From Petrimonas sp964346415 (GTDB taxonomy: Bacteria; Bacteroidota; Bacteroidia; Bacteroidales; Dysgonomonadaceae): 64,000 bases of DNA. The position numbers were made by a program, and so were the translations under genes. Below are positions 16,840-25,600 of the stretch, piece by piece; position 1 is the first letter of the stretch, and each line of letters opens with the position of its first letter. Below the pieces are notes generated by a model. That model was given only the letters and a program-made list of their open reading frames with translations. It searched no databases and was not told the DNA's origin. The stretch lies in NCBI GenBank assembly GCA_964346415.1, contig CAYFUQ010000005.1:4445-68444 (forward strand). Reading direction: 5' to 3'.

Positions 16840-17058
16840 ATGGCTAAACAACCTGCAATAGAACAAGATGGAGTTATAGTGGAAGCACTATCAAACGCCA
16901 TGTTCCGTGTAGAATTAGAAAATGGACACGAAATCACTGCTCATATCTCAGGAAAAATGAGAATGCATTATATTCGTATTTTGCCGGGTGACCGAGTGCG
17001 TGTTGAAATGTCTCCTTATGATTTAACAAAGGGAAGAATATCCTTCAGATATAAATAG
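16840..17058 (+). CDS. infA: Translation initiation factor IF-1
   Basis: IF-1 blocks the A site of the 30S subunit during initiation. The 72-residue OB-fold protein MAKQPAIEQDGVIVEALSNA contains FRVELENGHEITAHISGKMRMHYIRILPGDRVRVEMSPYDL and ends KGRISFRYK, essentially the canonical sequence. It follows map by 27 bases and precedes rpmJ by 70. Confidence 0.99.
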   Translation: MAKQPAIEQDGVIVEALSNAMFRVELENGHEITAHISGKMRMHYIRILPGDRVRVEMSPYDLTKGRISFRYK

Positions 17059-17073
17059 AATAATAAAATTAAT

Positions 17074-17110
17074 ATAAGTACAGACTCATCAATTTAAGTT
17101 GGGTACTTAT
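17074..17110 (+). promoter_or_regulatory. Inverted repeat in the rpmJ leader
   Basis: ATAAGTAC (17074-17081) is perfectly complementary to GTACTTAT (17103-17110) across a 21-base loop. It occupies most of the 70-base gap between infA and rpmJ and ends 18 bases before the rpmJ start. No U-run follows. It may modulate rpmJ translation or mRNA processing; this is inference. Confidence 0.35.
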
Positions 17111-17128
17111 GAAGAAAACAATAAGGCA

Positions 17129-17245
17129 ATGAAAGTAAGAGCTTCATTAAAAAAACGTTCGGCAGACTGCAAGATTGTACGCAGAAAAGGCCGACTATAT
17201 ATCATCAATAAAAAGAACCCACGATTCAAACAACGTCAGGGTTAG
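17129..17245 (+). CDS. rpmJ: 50S ribosomal protein L36 (zinc-free form)
   Basis: A 38-residue frame encodes MKVRASLKKRSADCKIVRRK, followed by GRLYIINKKNPRFKQRQG. This is L36, the last small protein to join the large subunit. Only one cysteine (residue 14) of the usual Cys3-His zinc site remains. The other ligand positions are Ser, Asn and Phe, so it is the zinc-independent form. It lies in its usual place between infA and rpsM. Confidence 0.97.
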   Translation: MKVRASLKKRSADCKIVRRKGRLYIINKKNPRFKQRQG

Positions 17246-17276
17246 TTTAACGTAGTAACAATAAAATAAAATTAAT

Positions 17277-17657
17277 ATGGCTATTAGAATTGTAGGGGTC
17301 GATTTGCCACAGAATAAGCGAGGCGAAATAGCGTTGACTTATATTTATGGTATCGGCCGTAGCTCGGCAAACACCATTTTAGCTAAGGCTGAGGTTGATA
17401 GAGATATCAAAGTAAAGGACTGGACAGACGATCAGGCAGCACGTATTCGTGAAATTATTTCAACTGAATACAAAGTGGAAGGTGATCTGCGTTCTGAAGT
17501 GCAATTGAACATTAAAAGATTGATGGATATAGGTTGCTACCGTGGTATTCGTCATCGTATCGGACTACCAGTGCGTGGACAAACAACAAAGAATAACGCA
17601 CGTACTCATAAAGGAAGAAAGAAAACAGTTGCTAACAAGAAAAAAGCTACTAAATAA
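17277..17657 (+). CDS. rpsM: 30S ribosomal protein S13
   Basis: S13 forms head-to-large-subunit bridges and contacts P-site tRNA. The 126-residue protein starts MAIRIVGVDLPQNKRGEIALTYIYGIG and ends with GCYRGIRHRIGLPVRGQTTKNNARTHKG and a lysine-rich tail. It begins the alpha-operon block (rpsM-rpsK-rpsD-rpoA-rplQ). Confidence 0.99.
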   Translation: MAIRIVGVDLPQNKRGEIALTYIYGIGRSSANTILAKAEVDRDIKVKDWTDDQAARIREIISTEYKVEGDLRSEVQLNIKRLMDIGCYRGIRHRIGLPVRGQTTKNNARTHKGRKKTVANKKKATK

Positions 17658-17670
17658 GATTTAAAGTAAT

Positions 17671-18060
17671 ATGGCAAAAAGAACAGTTTCAGCAAAAAAG
17701 AGAAACGTAAAGGTTAGTGCTGAAGGACAAGCACATATCTCATCTTCATTTAATAATATCATTGTTGCTTTGACCAATGAGAATGGAGAAGTAATCAGCT
17801 GGTCATCGGCTGGCAAAATGGGTTTCAGAAGTTCTAAAAAGAACACTCCATATGCTGCACAAATGGTTGCTCAGGATTGTGCTAAAGTTGCTTATGATTT
17901 AGGATTACGCAAAGTTAAGGTTTATGTGAAGGGTCCCGGAAACGGACGTGAATCAGCAATCAGAACTTTACATGCTGCCGGTATCGAAGTAGGCGAAATA
18001 GTTGATGTAACGCCAATACCTCACAACGGTTGTCGTCCTCCTAAAGCAAGAAGAGTATAA
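17671..18060 (+). CDS. rpsK: 30S ribosomal protein S11
   Basis: S11 forms part of the platform near the E site. The 129-residue protein has AHISSSFNNIIVALTNENGEVISWSSAGKMGFRSSKKNTPYAAQ and ends VDVTPIPHNGCRPPKARRV, diagnostic for S11. It is followed by an unusually long gap (159 bases) containing structured RNA before rpsD. Confidence 0.99.
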   Translation: MAKRTVSAKKRNVKVSAEGQAHISSSFNNIIVALTNENGEVISWSSAGKMGFRSSKKNTPYAAQMVAQDCAKVAYDLGLRKVKVYVKGPGNGRESAIRTLHAAGIEVGEIVDVTPIPHNGCRPPKARRV

Positions 18061-18075
18061 TCAAAATAACGTATT

Positions 18076-18094
18076 GATTCGACGTAATCGAATC
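18076..18094 (+). terminator. Terminator-like hairpin after rpsK
   Basis: GATTCGA (18076-18082) pairs perfectly with TCGAATC (18088-18094) around CGTAA. It is followed by TGATTTTTATT, a short T-rich run. It could end some transcripts after rpsK, or act as part of an attenuation device together with the structure just downstream. A full stop is unlikely, since rpsD, rpoA and rplQ must be expressed. Confidence 0.45.
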
Positions 18095-18131
18095 TGATTT
18101 TTATTCACAAAAAGTTTCAATTTTACAGATA

Positions 18132-18190
18132 CTTGAGCTGTGATTTGATTACACAACAACTTCTCTGTAATCGCGGCTGCACAGTTTGAG
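18132..18190 (+). promoter_or_regulatory. Two-stem leader RNA upstream of rpsD, candidate S4 autoregulatory element
   Basis: An outer stem pairs CTTGAGCTGTG (18132-18142) with CACAGTTTGAG (18180-18190), 11 pairs including three G-U. Inside it GATTACA (18147-18153) pairs perfectly with TGTAATC (18166-18172), closing a 12-base loop. Internal loops of 4 and 7 bases separate the stems. It ends 29 bases before rpsD. S4 is the classical autoregulator of the alpha operon, and computational leader candidates ahead of rpsD have been proposed in Bacteroidia. I have not matched this sequence to any published model. Confidence 0.55.
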
Positions 18191-18219
18191 CTTCAGTAGT
18201 AAAAGTTTTAAATTACAAA

Positions 18220-18825
18220 ATGGCAAGATATACTGGTCCAAAATCAAAAATCGCCCGTAAGTTTGGCGAACCAATATTCGGTCCCGATAAAGTACTTTCC
18301 AAAAAGAATTACCCACCGGGGCAACATGGAAACTCACGACGCAGAAAAACTTCTGAGTATGGAATTCAATTGCGTGAGAAACAACGTGCAAAATACACTT
18401 ACGGTGTCTTAGAAAAACAATTCCGTTTGACTTTCGAGAAGGCATCTCGCAGCCGCGGCATTACCGGTGAGGTACTGCTTCAACTTCTTGAGTCACGTTT
18501 AGACAATATTGTTTATCGCTTAGGAATTGCACCAACTAGAGCAGCAGCACGCCAGCTTGTTACTCATCGTCACATTACTATAGATGGAAAAGTTGTAAAT
18601 ATACCATCGTATAGTGTGAAGGCCGGACAGATTATTGGTGTAAGAGAAAAGTCCAAATCATTAGAAGTTATTGCAAATGCACTTGCAGGCTTCAATCATA
18701 GCAAATATCCTTGGTTAGAGTGGGATAGTACCTCTCTTAGTGGAAAGCTTCTACACTTACCCGAAAGAGATAATATACCCGAAAATATTAAAGAGCAGTT
18801 GATAGTAGAATTATATTCTAAATAA
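18220..18825 (+). CDS. rpsD: 30S ribosomal protein S4
   Basis: S4 nucleates 30S assembly, binding the 5' domain of 16S rRNA, and often represses its own operon. The 201-residue protein starts MARYTGPKSKIARKFGEPIFG, has YPPGQHGNSRRRKTSEYGIQLREKQ, and an S4-type RNA-binding domain near LLQLLESRLDNIVYRLGIAPTRAAARQLVTHRHITIDG. No zinc-site cysteines are present. A structured leader occupies the 159 bases upstream. rpoA follows after seven bases. Confidence 0.99.
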   Translation: MARYTGPKSKIARKFGEPIFGPDKVLSKKNYPPGQHGNSRRRKTSEYGIQLREKQRAKYTYGVLEKQFRLTFEKASRSRGITGEVLLQLLESRLDNIVYRLGIAPTRAAARQLVTHRHITIDGKVVNIPSYSVKAGQIIGVREKSKSLEVIANALAGFNHSKYPWLEWDSTSLSGKLLHLPERDNIPENIKEQLIVELYSK

Positions 18826-18832
18826 TAAATTC

Positions 18833-19834
18833 ATGGCAATATTAGCATTTCAAAGACCCGATAAAGTAATCATGATTCAGGAGAATGACTTCTCCGGTAA
18901 ATTCGAATTTCGTCCATTAGAACCAGGCTTTGGCGTTACCATTGGCAACGCCTTACGTCGCATTTTGCTTTCTTCTCTTGAAGGTTATGCAATAACATCG
19001 GTGAAAATCGAAGGCGTAGATCATGAGTTTGCTTCCATACCGGGTATCATAGAGGATGTGACAGCTATCATTTTAAATTTGAAGAAAGTTCGATTTAAAA
19101 GAAAGATAGAAGAGTTCGAGACTGAAAAGGTTAGCGTGCATATTTCAGGTGCCAGTGTTTTTAAGGCTGGAGATATTAATAAGCAGCTTGCCGGATTTGA
19201 GGTATTAAATCCAGAACTTGAAATTTGTCATCTCGACAAGAAAGCTGAATTGCGCCTGGAACTAACTGTTAACAAAGGTCGTGGATATGTTCCGGCTGAT
19301 ATTAATCGTTCTATGTTGCCAGAAGAGGATGTACATACCATCGCAATTGATTCAATATATACTCCTATAAGAAACGTCAAGTATGAGGTTGAAGACTATC
19401 GTATAGAGCAAAAAACTGACTACGAAAAGCTAGTTATAGAAATTGCTACTGATGGTTCCATTCATCCTAAAGAGGCGTTGAAAGAAGCTGCTAAAATTTT
19501 AATTCAACATTTTGCTCTTTTCTCTGATGAAGCAAAAATGATGGTTGAAACTGTAAGCTCCGATGCTATAGAAGAATTTGATGAAGAGGTATTACATATG
19601 CGTCAGCTTTTAAAACGAAAGCTTGCCGATTTAAACCTATCTGTGCGAGCGCTTAATTGTCTAAAAGCAGCAGAAGTGCACACCTTAGGGCATTTGGTAA
19701 CACACAACAAGAATGATTTATTAAAATTCAGAAATTTCGGTAAGAAATCTTTGTCAGAGCTTGAGGAATTGCTTGATGAGTTAAACCTCGACTTCGCTAT
19801 GGATATTTCGAAATATAAATTAGATAAAGAATAA
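18833..19834 (+). CDS. rpoA: DNA-directed RNA polymerase subunit alpha
   Basis: The alpha subunit assembles RNA polymerase and contacts upstream promoter DNA and activators. The 333-residue protein has the N-terminal dimerisation domain with PLEPGFGVTIGNALRRILLSSLEG, and a C-terminal domain (about residues 255-325) with LNLSVRALNCLKAAEVHTLGHLV and LLKFRNFGKKSLSELEELL. Length is typical. It is followed four bases later by rplQ. Confidence 0.99.
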   Translation: MAILAFQRPDKVIMIQENDFSGKFEFRPLEPGFGVTIGNALRRILLSSLEGYAITSVKIEGVDHEFASIPGIIEDVTAIILNLKKVRFKRKIEEFETEKVSVHISGASVFKAGDINKQLAGFEVLNPELEICHLDKKAELRLELTVNKGRGYVPADINRSMLPEEDVHTIAIDSIYTPIRNVKYEVEDYRIEQKTDYEKLVIEIATDGSIHPKEALKEAAKILIQHFALFSDEAKMMVETVSSDAIEEFDEEVLHMRQLLKRKLADLNLSVRALNCLKAAEVHTLGHLVTHNKNDLLKFRNFGKKSLSELEELLDELNLDFAMDISKYKLDKE

Positions 19835-19838
19835 CGTA

Positions 19839-20354
19839 ATGAGACATAATAAAAAGACAAATAATCTAGGTCGTACAGCTGCACACAAACAGTCAATGAT
19901 GTCAAATATGGCGTCTTCATTGATTATGCATAAACGCATCTTTACTACTGTGCCTAAGGCAAAGGAGCTGAGAAGATTTGTAGAACCAATCATCACAAGA
20001 TCTAAAGAAGATACTACAAGCTCACGCAGGATAGTTTTTAGCAAGCTTAAAAATAAGTATGCAGTAACAGAACTATTTCAAAACGTATCTCAAAAGGTCG
20101 CAGAGCGTCCGGGCGGATATACTCGTATCATTAAAACGGGTTATCGTTTAGGCGACAATGCAGCAATGTGTTTTATTGAGTTGGTTGACTACAACGAAAA
20201 TATGCTTAAGGATTCCGATTCTACCAAGAAAAGAACCCGTCGCTCACGTCGTGGCAGAGGTTCCTCTGAAACTGCAGTTCAAACTAATGTTTCAGAATCT
20301 TCTTCACAGCAAGTATCGGAAGAGCAAACAAACCAAGCAGAAGATACTGAATAG
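19839..20354 (+). CDS. rplQ: 50S ribosomal protein L17 with acidic C-terminal extension
   Basis: L17 lies near the tunnel exit. Residues 1-115 carry the family core: MRHNKKTNNLGRTAAHKQSMMSNMASSLI, TTVPKAKELRRFVEPIITRSK, and RPGGYTRIIKTGYRLGDNAAMCFIELVD. The protein then continues for about 50 residues, first a basic stretch (KKRTRRSRRGRG) and then a Ser/Gln/Glu-rich end. E. coli L17 is about 127 residues, so this tail is extra but common in Bacteroidota. It is the last gene of the super-operon; a terminator follows. Confidence 0.98.
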   Translation: MRHNKKTNNLGRTAAHKQSMMSNMASSLIMHKRIFTTVPKAKELRRFVEPIITRSKEDTTSSRRIVFSKLKNKYAVTELFQNVSQKVAERPGGYTRIIKTGYRLGDNAAMCFIELVDYNENMLKDSDSTKKRTRRSRRGRGSSETAVQTNVSESSSQQVSEEQTNQAEDTE

Positions 20355-20494
20355 TTGTCTTCTGTTATTAACACCCGATAATGATAGGTCGTTAAACGAA
20401 ATCGCTGAAGGGACATCAATAAAAGGCTAGAACTAAAGAACTAAGTCATGATGGAACAGAAGCGAAGCTGTGATTTTTAAAATGTTAAACATTA

Positions 20495-20537
20495 AGGAGG
20501 CGCCGCGAGTGATTCGTAGCGCCTTCTGCTTTTTATG
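20495..20537 (+). terminator. Intrinsic terminator of the ribosomal super-operon
   Basis: AGGAGGCGC (20495-20503) pairs with GCGCCTTCT (20519-20527) in nine pairs with one G-U, followed by GCTTTTTATGTTTT. It lies about 140 bases after rplQ and about 55 bases before ndh, and is the best terminator-like structure in this part of the window. Confidence 0.75.
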
Positions 20538-20590
20538 TTTTAACCAAACATTTTCTAACCTTTGACTGTTTATATGTAAAGTTTTAGGTT

Positions 20591-21832
20591 ATGAAAAAGA
20601 AAATTGTAGTTGTAGGCTGCGGTTTCGGTGGCTTACAGTTTGTAAAGCATTTAAAGAAACATACATTTGATATTCTAATTATAGATAAGGTTAATCACCA
20701 CCAGTTTCCTCCACTGTTTTATCAGGTTGCATCTTCTCAAATAGAACCCTCATCTATTTCTTTTCCTATTCGAAAGATATTTCAAAATAGGGAGGACGTA
20801 AGAATACGTATGGGAGAAGCATTGTCAGTTGATTCAGATAACCATATTTTAAAGACATCTATTGGAAACTTTGAGTATGATTATTTAATCATATCTACAG
20901 GTTCAAAAACTAACTTTTATGGCAGTAAGGCTATTGAGTCTAACTCATTAGGTCTTAAATCAACATACCAGTCTATTAATATTCGGAATGAACTCCTCTC
21001 TAACTTTGAACAGCTTCTTTATAAAGAAGACAAAGAACCTTTTAGGAATATTGTAATTGTGGGTGGTGGTGCTACAGGTGTAGAGCTGGCAGGTGCGTTT
21101 GTAGAGATTAAAAAAGATGTTTTGCCCAAGGACTACCCTAATATAGAGACAGATAAAGTGAATGTTTATCTTCTTGAAGGCGGAAAACATCTTCTCTCAT
21201 CCATGAGTTCGTTTTCGCAAAATTATGCCGAGAAGTATTTACGAGAAATGGGTGTTGTTGTTAAAACTAACGTTGCGGTTCAAAATTATGATGGTGATAC
21301 TTTGCATCTAAATAATGGTGAAGTAATACGTTCTAACTGCGTTGTATGGTCTGCAGGAATTACAGGCAATATGTTCGGTGGAATACCAGAGAACTCTGTT
21401 GTGCGTGGTAATAGGATAAGAGTTGATCGACAAAACCATATTGATGGGCTTGATAATGTATTTGCAGTTGGAGATATTGCGTATATGGAAACAGATAAAT
21501 ATCGTAGCGGACATCCTCAGGTTGCCAATGTTGCAATAGGACAAGGCAAAAACTTAGCTAAAAATATAAACTCTGTTATTCTCGGACGCAACGGAGATAG
21601 GGCTTACGAGTATCGTAATCTTGGTGCAATGGCAACAGTTGGTCGAAATAAAGCTGTTGTTGATTTTCCTTTTATTAGTTTAAAAGGATACTTAGCTTGG
21701 TTAATATGGATGTTCCTGCACCTGATGTTGATATTAAGTGTAAGGAATAAACTGATAATATTTATTAATTGGGCATGGAATTATATAACACGAAACAGCT
21801 CTTTACGTTTAATACTAAAGGATGAAGACTGA
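20591..21832 (+). CDS. ndh: Type II NADH dehydrogenase (NDH-2)
   Basis: The 413-residue flavoprotein would pass electrons from NADH to quinone without pumping protons. It has an FAD-binding motif VVVGCGFGG (residues 6-14), an NAD-binding motif IVIVGGGATGVELAGAF near residue 155, and the second FAD motif NVFAVGDIAYME near residue 290. The C-terminus after about residue 360 is hydrophobic (YLAWLIWMFLHLMLILSV) and amphipathic, as in membrane-attached NDH-2. It stands as a single gene after the ribosomal terminator. Other pyridine-nucleotide-disulfide oxidoreductases look similar, but this C-terminus favours NDH-2. Confidence 0.9.
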   Translation: MKKKIVVVGCGFGGLQFVKHLKKHTFDILIIDKVNHHQFPPLFYQVASSQIEPSSISFPIRKIFQNREDVRIRMGEALSVDSDNHILKTSIGNFEYDYLIISTGSKTNFYGSKAIESNSLGLKSTYQSINIRNELLSNFEQLLYKEDKEPFRNIVIVGGGATGVELAGAFVEIKKDVLPKDYPNIETDKVNVYLLEGGKHLLSSMSSFSQNYAEKYLREMGVVVKTNVAVQNYDGDTLHLNNGEVIRSNCVVWSAGITGNMFGGIPENSVVRGNRIRVDRQNHIDGLDNVFAVGDIAYMETDKYRSGHPQVANVAIGQGKNLAKNINSVILGRNGDRAYEYRNLGAMATVGRNKAVVDFPFISLKGYLAWLIWMFLHLMLILSVRNKLIIFINWAWNYITRNSSLRLILKDED

Positions 21833-21871
21833 AGTAGCAATTTAGCCATACTTTGAGGTCTGCACTTAGAG

Positions 21872-21901
21872 TTGATCTTCCAAATTAAATTCTTAATTTT
21901 G
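21872..21901 (+). promoter_or_regulatory. Candidate promoter of the DUF4230 gene
   Basis: TTG at 21872-21874 and TAATTTTG at 21894-21901 are separated by 19 bases, the standard arrangement of the Bacteroides -33/-7 promoter. The start codon is at 21921, so the transcript leader would be very short. It would give the gene its own transcription start despite the close upstream ndh. Confidence 0.55.
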
Positions 21902-21920
21902 TAATGACAATATTGAACAG

Positions 21921-22634
21921 ATGAGAAGTTTTAAGAAAATAAGCTACATAGTCATATCTATTCTACTGTTATTTCTGGCAGTTTATATATATTCTTTATT
22001 TTTCAGACCGGCTGCCTCTGGAATGACCAATGGTACAACGCTGATGTTATTGGGTTTTGTTTTTGGAGGAATTATTGTTTTTCTCTTGTTTAAATTACGG
22101 CAGAAATCTCAACCTACCCAGAGTGTGAGTTCTCATACCGTTGTTGAGAGTATGAGAAGAGTTTTTAAGATTGTCTTTGCAGAAGGACAGTTCCAAGAGA
22201 TTCTTAATTACAAAGATAGTAGGAAATTACTTAAATTTATTCCCGCAACTAAAAAGGCATTGGTGATTATCAGAGCAAAAGTATTAGTAGGCTATAACTT
22301 TGAAAAATGTAGATGGGAGCTTGATGAAGAAAGTAAAACGATAAAGATTACTTACTTCCCTGAACCGGAAATACTTTCAATTGAACCCGATTTTAATTAT
22401 TATCAGATTGAGGAAGACCTTTTTAGTGTATTCAATCGTTATGATTTGGAGAAAATTCAGCAAGAAGGTAAAAAACAGATAGAAAATGCTGCTCTTCAAA
22501 GTGGTCTTAAACAGATTGCTGCTGATCAAATGCAAACAGTGCTTACTGAGGTACTTACTGCCAATCAATGGAGAATTGAAAATCCGGAAATACTAACTTT
22601 GCCATATTATATTGAAACCAATCAAGAGAATTAA
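21921..22634 (+). CDS. Membrane-anchored DUF4230 protein
   Basis: The 237-residue protein has two hydrophobic segments at the N-terminus (about residues 7-27 and 40-58), then a soluble domain. The domain contains VVESMRRVFKIVFAEGQF, LVIIRAKVLVGYNFEKCRWELDEESKTI and ITYFPEPEILSIEPDFNYY, the pattern of DUF4230. A long helix follows (EKIQQEGKKQIENAALQSG). Members of the family have no established function. The domain probably faces the periplasm or the cytosol depending on the topology, which I cannot settle. It converges with the large regulator gene after 42 bases. Confidence 0.8.
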   Translation: MRSFKKISYIVISILLLFLAVYIYSLFFRPAASGMTNGTTLMLLGFVFGGIIVFLLFKLRQKSQPTQSVSSHTVVESMRRVFKIVFAEGQFQEILNYKDSRKLLKFIPATKKALVIIRAKVLVGYNFEKCRWELDEESKTIKITYFPEPEILSIEPDFNYYQIEEDLFSVFNRYDLEKIQQEGKKQIENAALQSGLKQIAADQMQTVLTEVLTANQWRIENPEILTLPYYIETNQEN

Positions 22635-22676
22635 TATTTGATTGTTGATATTGAATATGTGCTCCTGATAATTTTG

Positions 22677-25600
22677 TTACTTATTGTTTGTCAAAGTTTT
22701 TATATAGTGGCTAGGAGTCATGTCAAATTTTTGTTTAAAGCATTTTGTGAAATATTTTGGATCGGTAAAACCAACCATAAAAGCAACCTCTTTAATTGTA
22801 TGCTTTTGTAAAGATAGAATCTTACTTGCTTCCTGTATTTGTATGTCTCTTTTGAATTCTATTGGAGAAAACCCGGTAAGACCTTTAATCTTTTTGTAGA
22901 AAACAGTTCGGCTCATGCCGAGGTCAACAGCTATATCTTCGACCATTAGATCAAAGTTACTCATGTTAGTTAAAATGAAATTTGTTACATCTTCAATAAA
23001 CCTGGAGTCAGTTTCGTTTATATTAGACTCTATGTTAACACTGTCAGTATTTGTGGAAATGACTATTGGTTCTCGTACTATACCTTTGCTTCTGTAATAC
23101 TCTTGTATATTTTCACGTCTTTTGATGAGGTTTTCAATTCTTGCTTTCAAATATGAAACGCTGAAAGGCTTTGTCAAGTACTCATCTGTTCCGGACTTAA
23201 ATCCATCAATTATGTCAATGTCAGAGGTTTTTGCTGTAAGCAATAGGAAAAGGATATGACTTGTGGCAATATTATTTCGGATATTGTGAAGAAATTCAAT
23301 ACCATCCATTTCCGGCATCATGATATCGCTAATTATAAAATCAGGAATTACTTCAAGTGCTTTGTTCAGTCCCTCTTTCCCATTTTCTGCCTCTATCATA
23401 TTATACTCTTTTTCAAGAGCTGTAATGATAAAGTGCCTTAAGTCATTATCATCCTCTACAATTAGTATTGTTGGTCTATTTTTAGGTTCTGATGACTTAG
23501 GTTCAATATACGCTTCTTCAAGTTTGTCATATGTCTTCGTTGTTTTAACTTCAGCAGTCTCTTTTATTAGGACATCTTGGCTAAAATGAGATGTACCTTT
23601 ATGGAAAAATAATGAAAAAGTGGTGCCGATATCTGATTCACTCTCTACAAATATTCTAGCGTTATGTTTGTCCATTAATTCCTTTACTATTGAAAGTCCT
23701 ATACCTGTACTGGGCTTGCTTTTGTCTTCATTAAATGATTCAAAGCGCTTGAAAAGACGGGGCAGTTTTTCTTTTGAAATACCCATTCCCTGGTCTTTTA
23801 TTTTGATAATGACAAAATCATTGTCTTCATTTATTTCAACATTAATTGCTTTTCCTTTTGGAGTATATTTGAATGCATTTGATAACAGGTTAATTAAAAT
23901 CTTCTCCAACGCATCTGCATCTGCCCAAACATTTACATTGGGTGCGTTGTTTTTTACCTTAAATATGATATTGTCCTTTTCTGCAATTTTTATAAATCCT
24001 TCGCAAATGTCTTCAGCAAAAACTCCAATCTCTATTTTACTAACTTCTATTAATTCTTTTTCAATTTTTCTGAAATCCAGAATTTGATTAACCATTGTAA
24101 GAAGTCTTCCTGTATTCTTTGACACTAAAGTGAGCTGATCTTTGATGTTTCTTGGTGTCGCCTCGTCTTTTATGATGTTTTCAACTGGAGATACAATCAT
24201 TGTGAGTGGAGTTCGTATCTCATGTGATATGTCAGTGAAAAACTTCGATTTTAACTCTGATTCTTTACGCTCAAGTTCAGCTTGTTGACGAATTGTATAA
24301 AATGTGATCAAAAATCTAAATGCATAAAATATCGAAACTGCCAGAAGTACAAAATAAATAAAGTAAGCCCACCAGGTTCTCCAAATAGGAGGTAGCACTT
24401 CAATGGACAGAGCTCGTTCATTATCGCTCCATATTCCGTTGCTGTTGGTTGACATCACTTTGAAAATATATTTACCACGCGAGAGATTAGTATAGTTTGC
24501 TGTGCGTAATTTATTGTTGTATATCCAATCTTTGTCAAATCCTTCCAGTTTATACGCATAATTTATATTATTCGGCTCCTCATAGTCGAGTCCGGCAAAT
24601 TCAATAGTGAAAAAGTTTTGATTGTATTTAAGCGTAATTTCTTTGGTGTCATCAATGTTTTGTTTCAGCAGACTCTTGTTGTTAACAGGAACCACACGAT
24701 TAAATAGCCTAAAATCGACCAATGCGAGATATGGATTGTATGAATTATTGCTCAAATCACCGGAGTCAAAATATAAAACCCCCTTAGATGTGCCAAATAG
24801 AATTTTGCCATCTTTGAGCAGACACCTAGACCCCTCAGAGAAGTTCTGCTGTTTCATTAATCGTTTAATTTGGCTGAAGTTTTCAAAAATCTCGGTTTGT
24901 TGATTGAGTCTGGTTATACTACCTTCAGAGCTAATTAATAAATTTCCCTGAATGTCTTCAACTACAGATAGGGTTACTTTTGATGGTAGTCCATCATGAG
25001 TTGAATAGGTTTTGAACTTGAGAGGAAAGCCTTTGCTATCAGTTTCAGTAACTCTACTTATACCACCTCCAAAAACTGATATAAATGTTTCTCCATTACG
25101 CGTCGTGCAAATATCGAAAATATCATTTGCCTTTAATGAGTAATCATTATTTTGAGCATAATGCTCTCGGAATTCTATTTCTTTCGGTTCATTAAAATCA
25201 GATGACATTACTAACAAGCCTAGGGTGCTTCCAATGAATATATTCCCATTCTTATCAGAGGAAATAATTCTAACTTGCGAGCCGGTCTCTATTGGATAAT
25301 TTATTAGTTTGTTTTTATAGTTGATGAATGTTACAGAGTCGTTGTCTTGCTCAACCAAGTTTACTCCTCCACCATAAGTGCCAATCCACATTCTTTTGAA
25401 TTTGTCTTCAAATATAGAATATACATTGTTGTCGCTGAGTGCATAAATGTTTGTTTTTGAGCTTTTGAAATTTTTGATGTGGTATGTTTTATCTCTTTTG
25501 GGTGTGAGCTTGTAAACTCCTTCTCCTTTTGTTCCTATCCAAATGTTTTTGTATGAATCTTCCGTAATGCAGTAAGCCACACCCTTAAAATTGCTATCCT

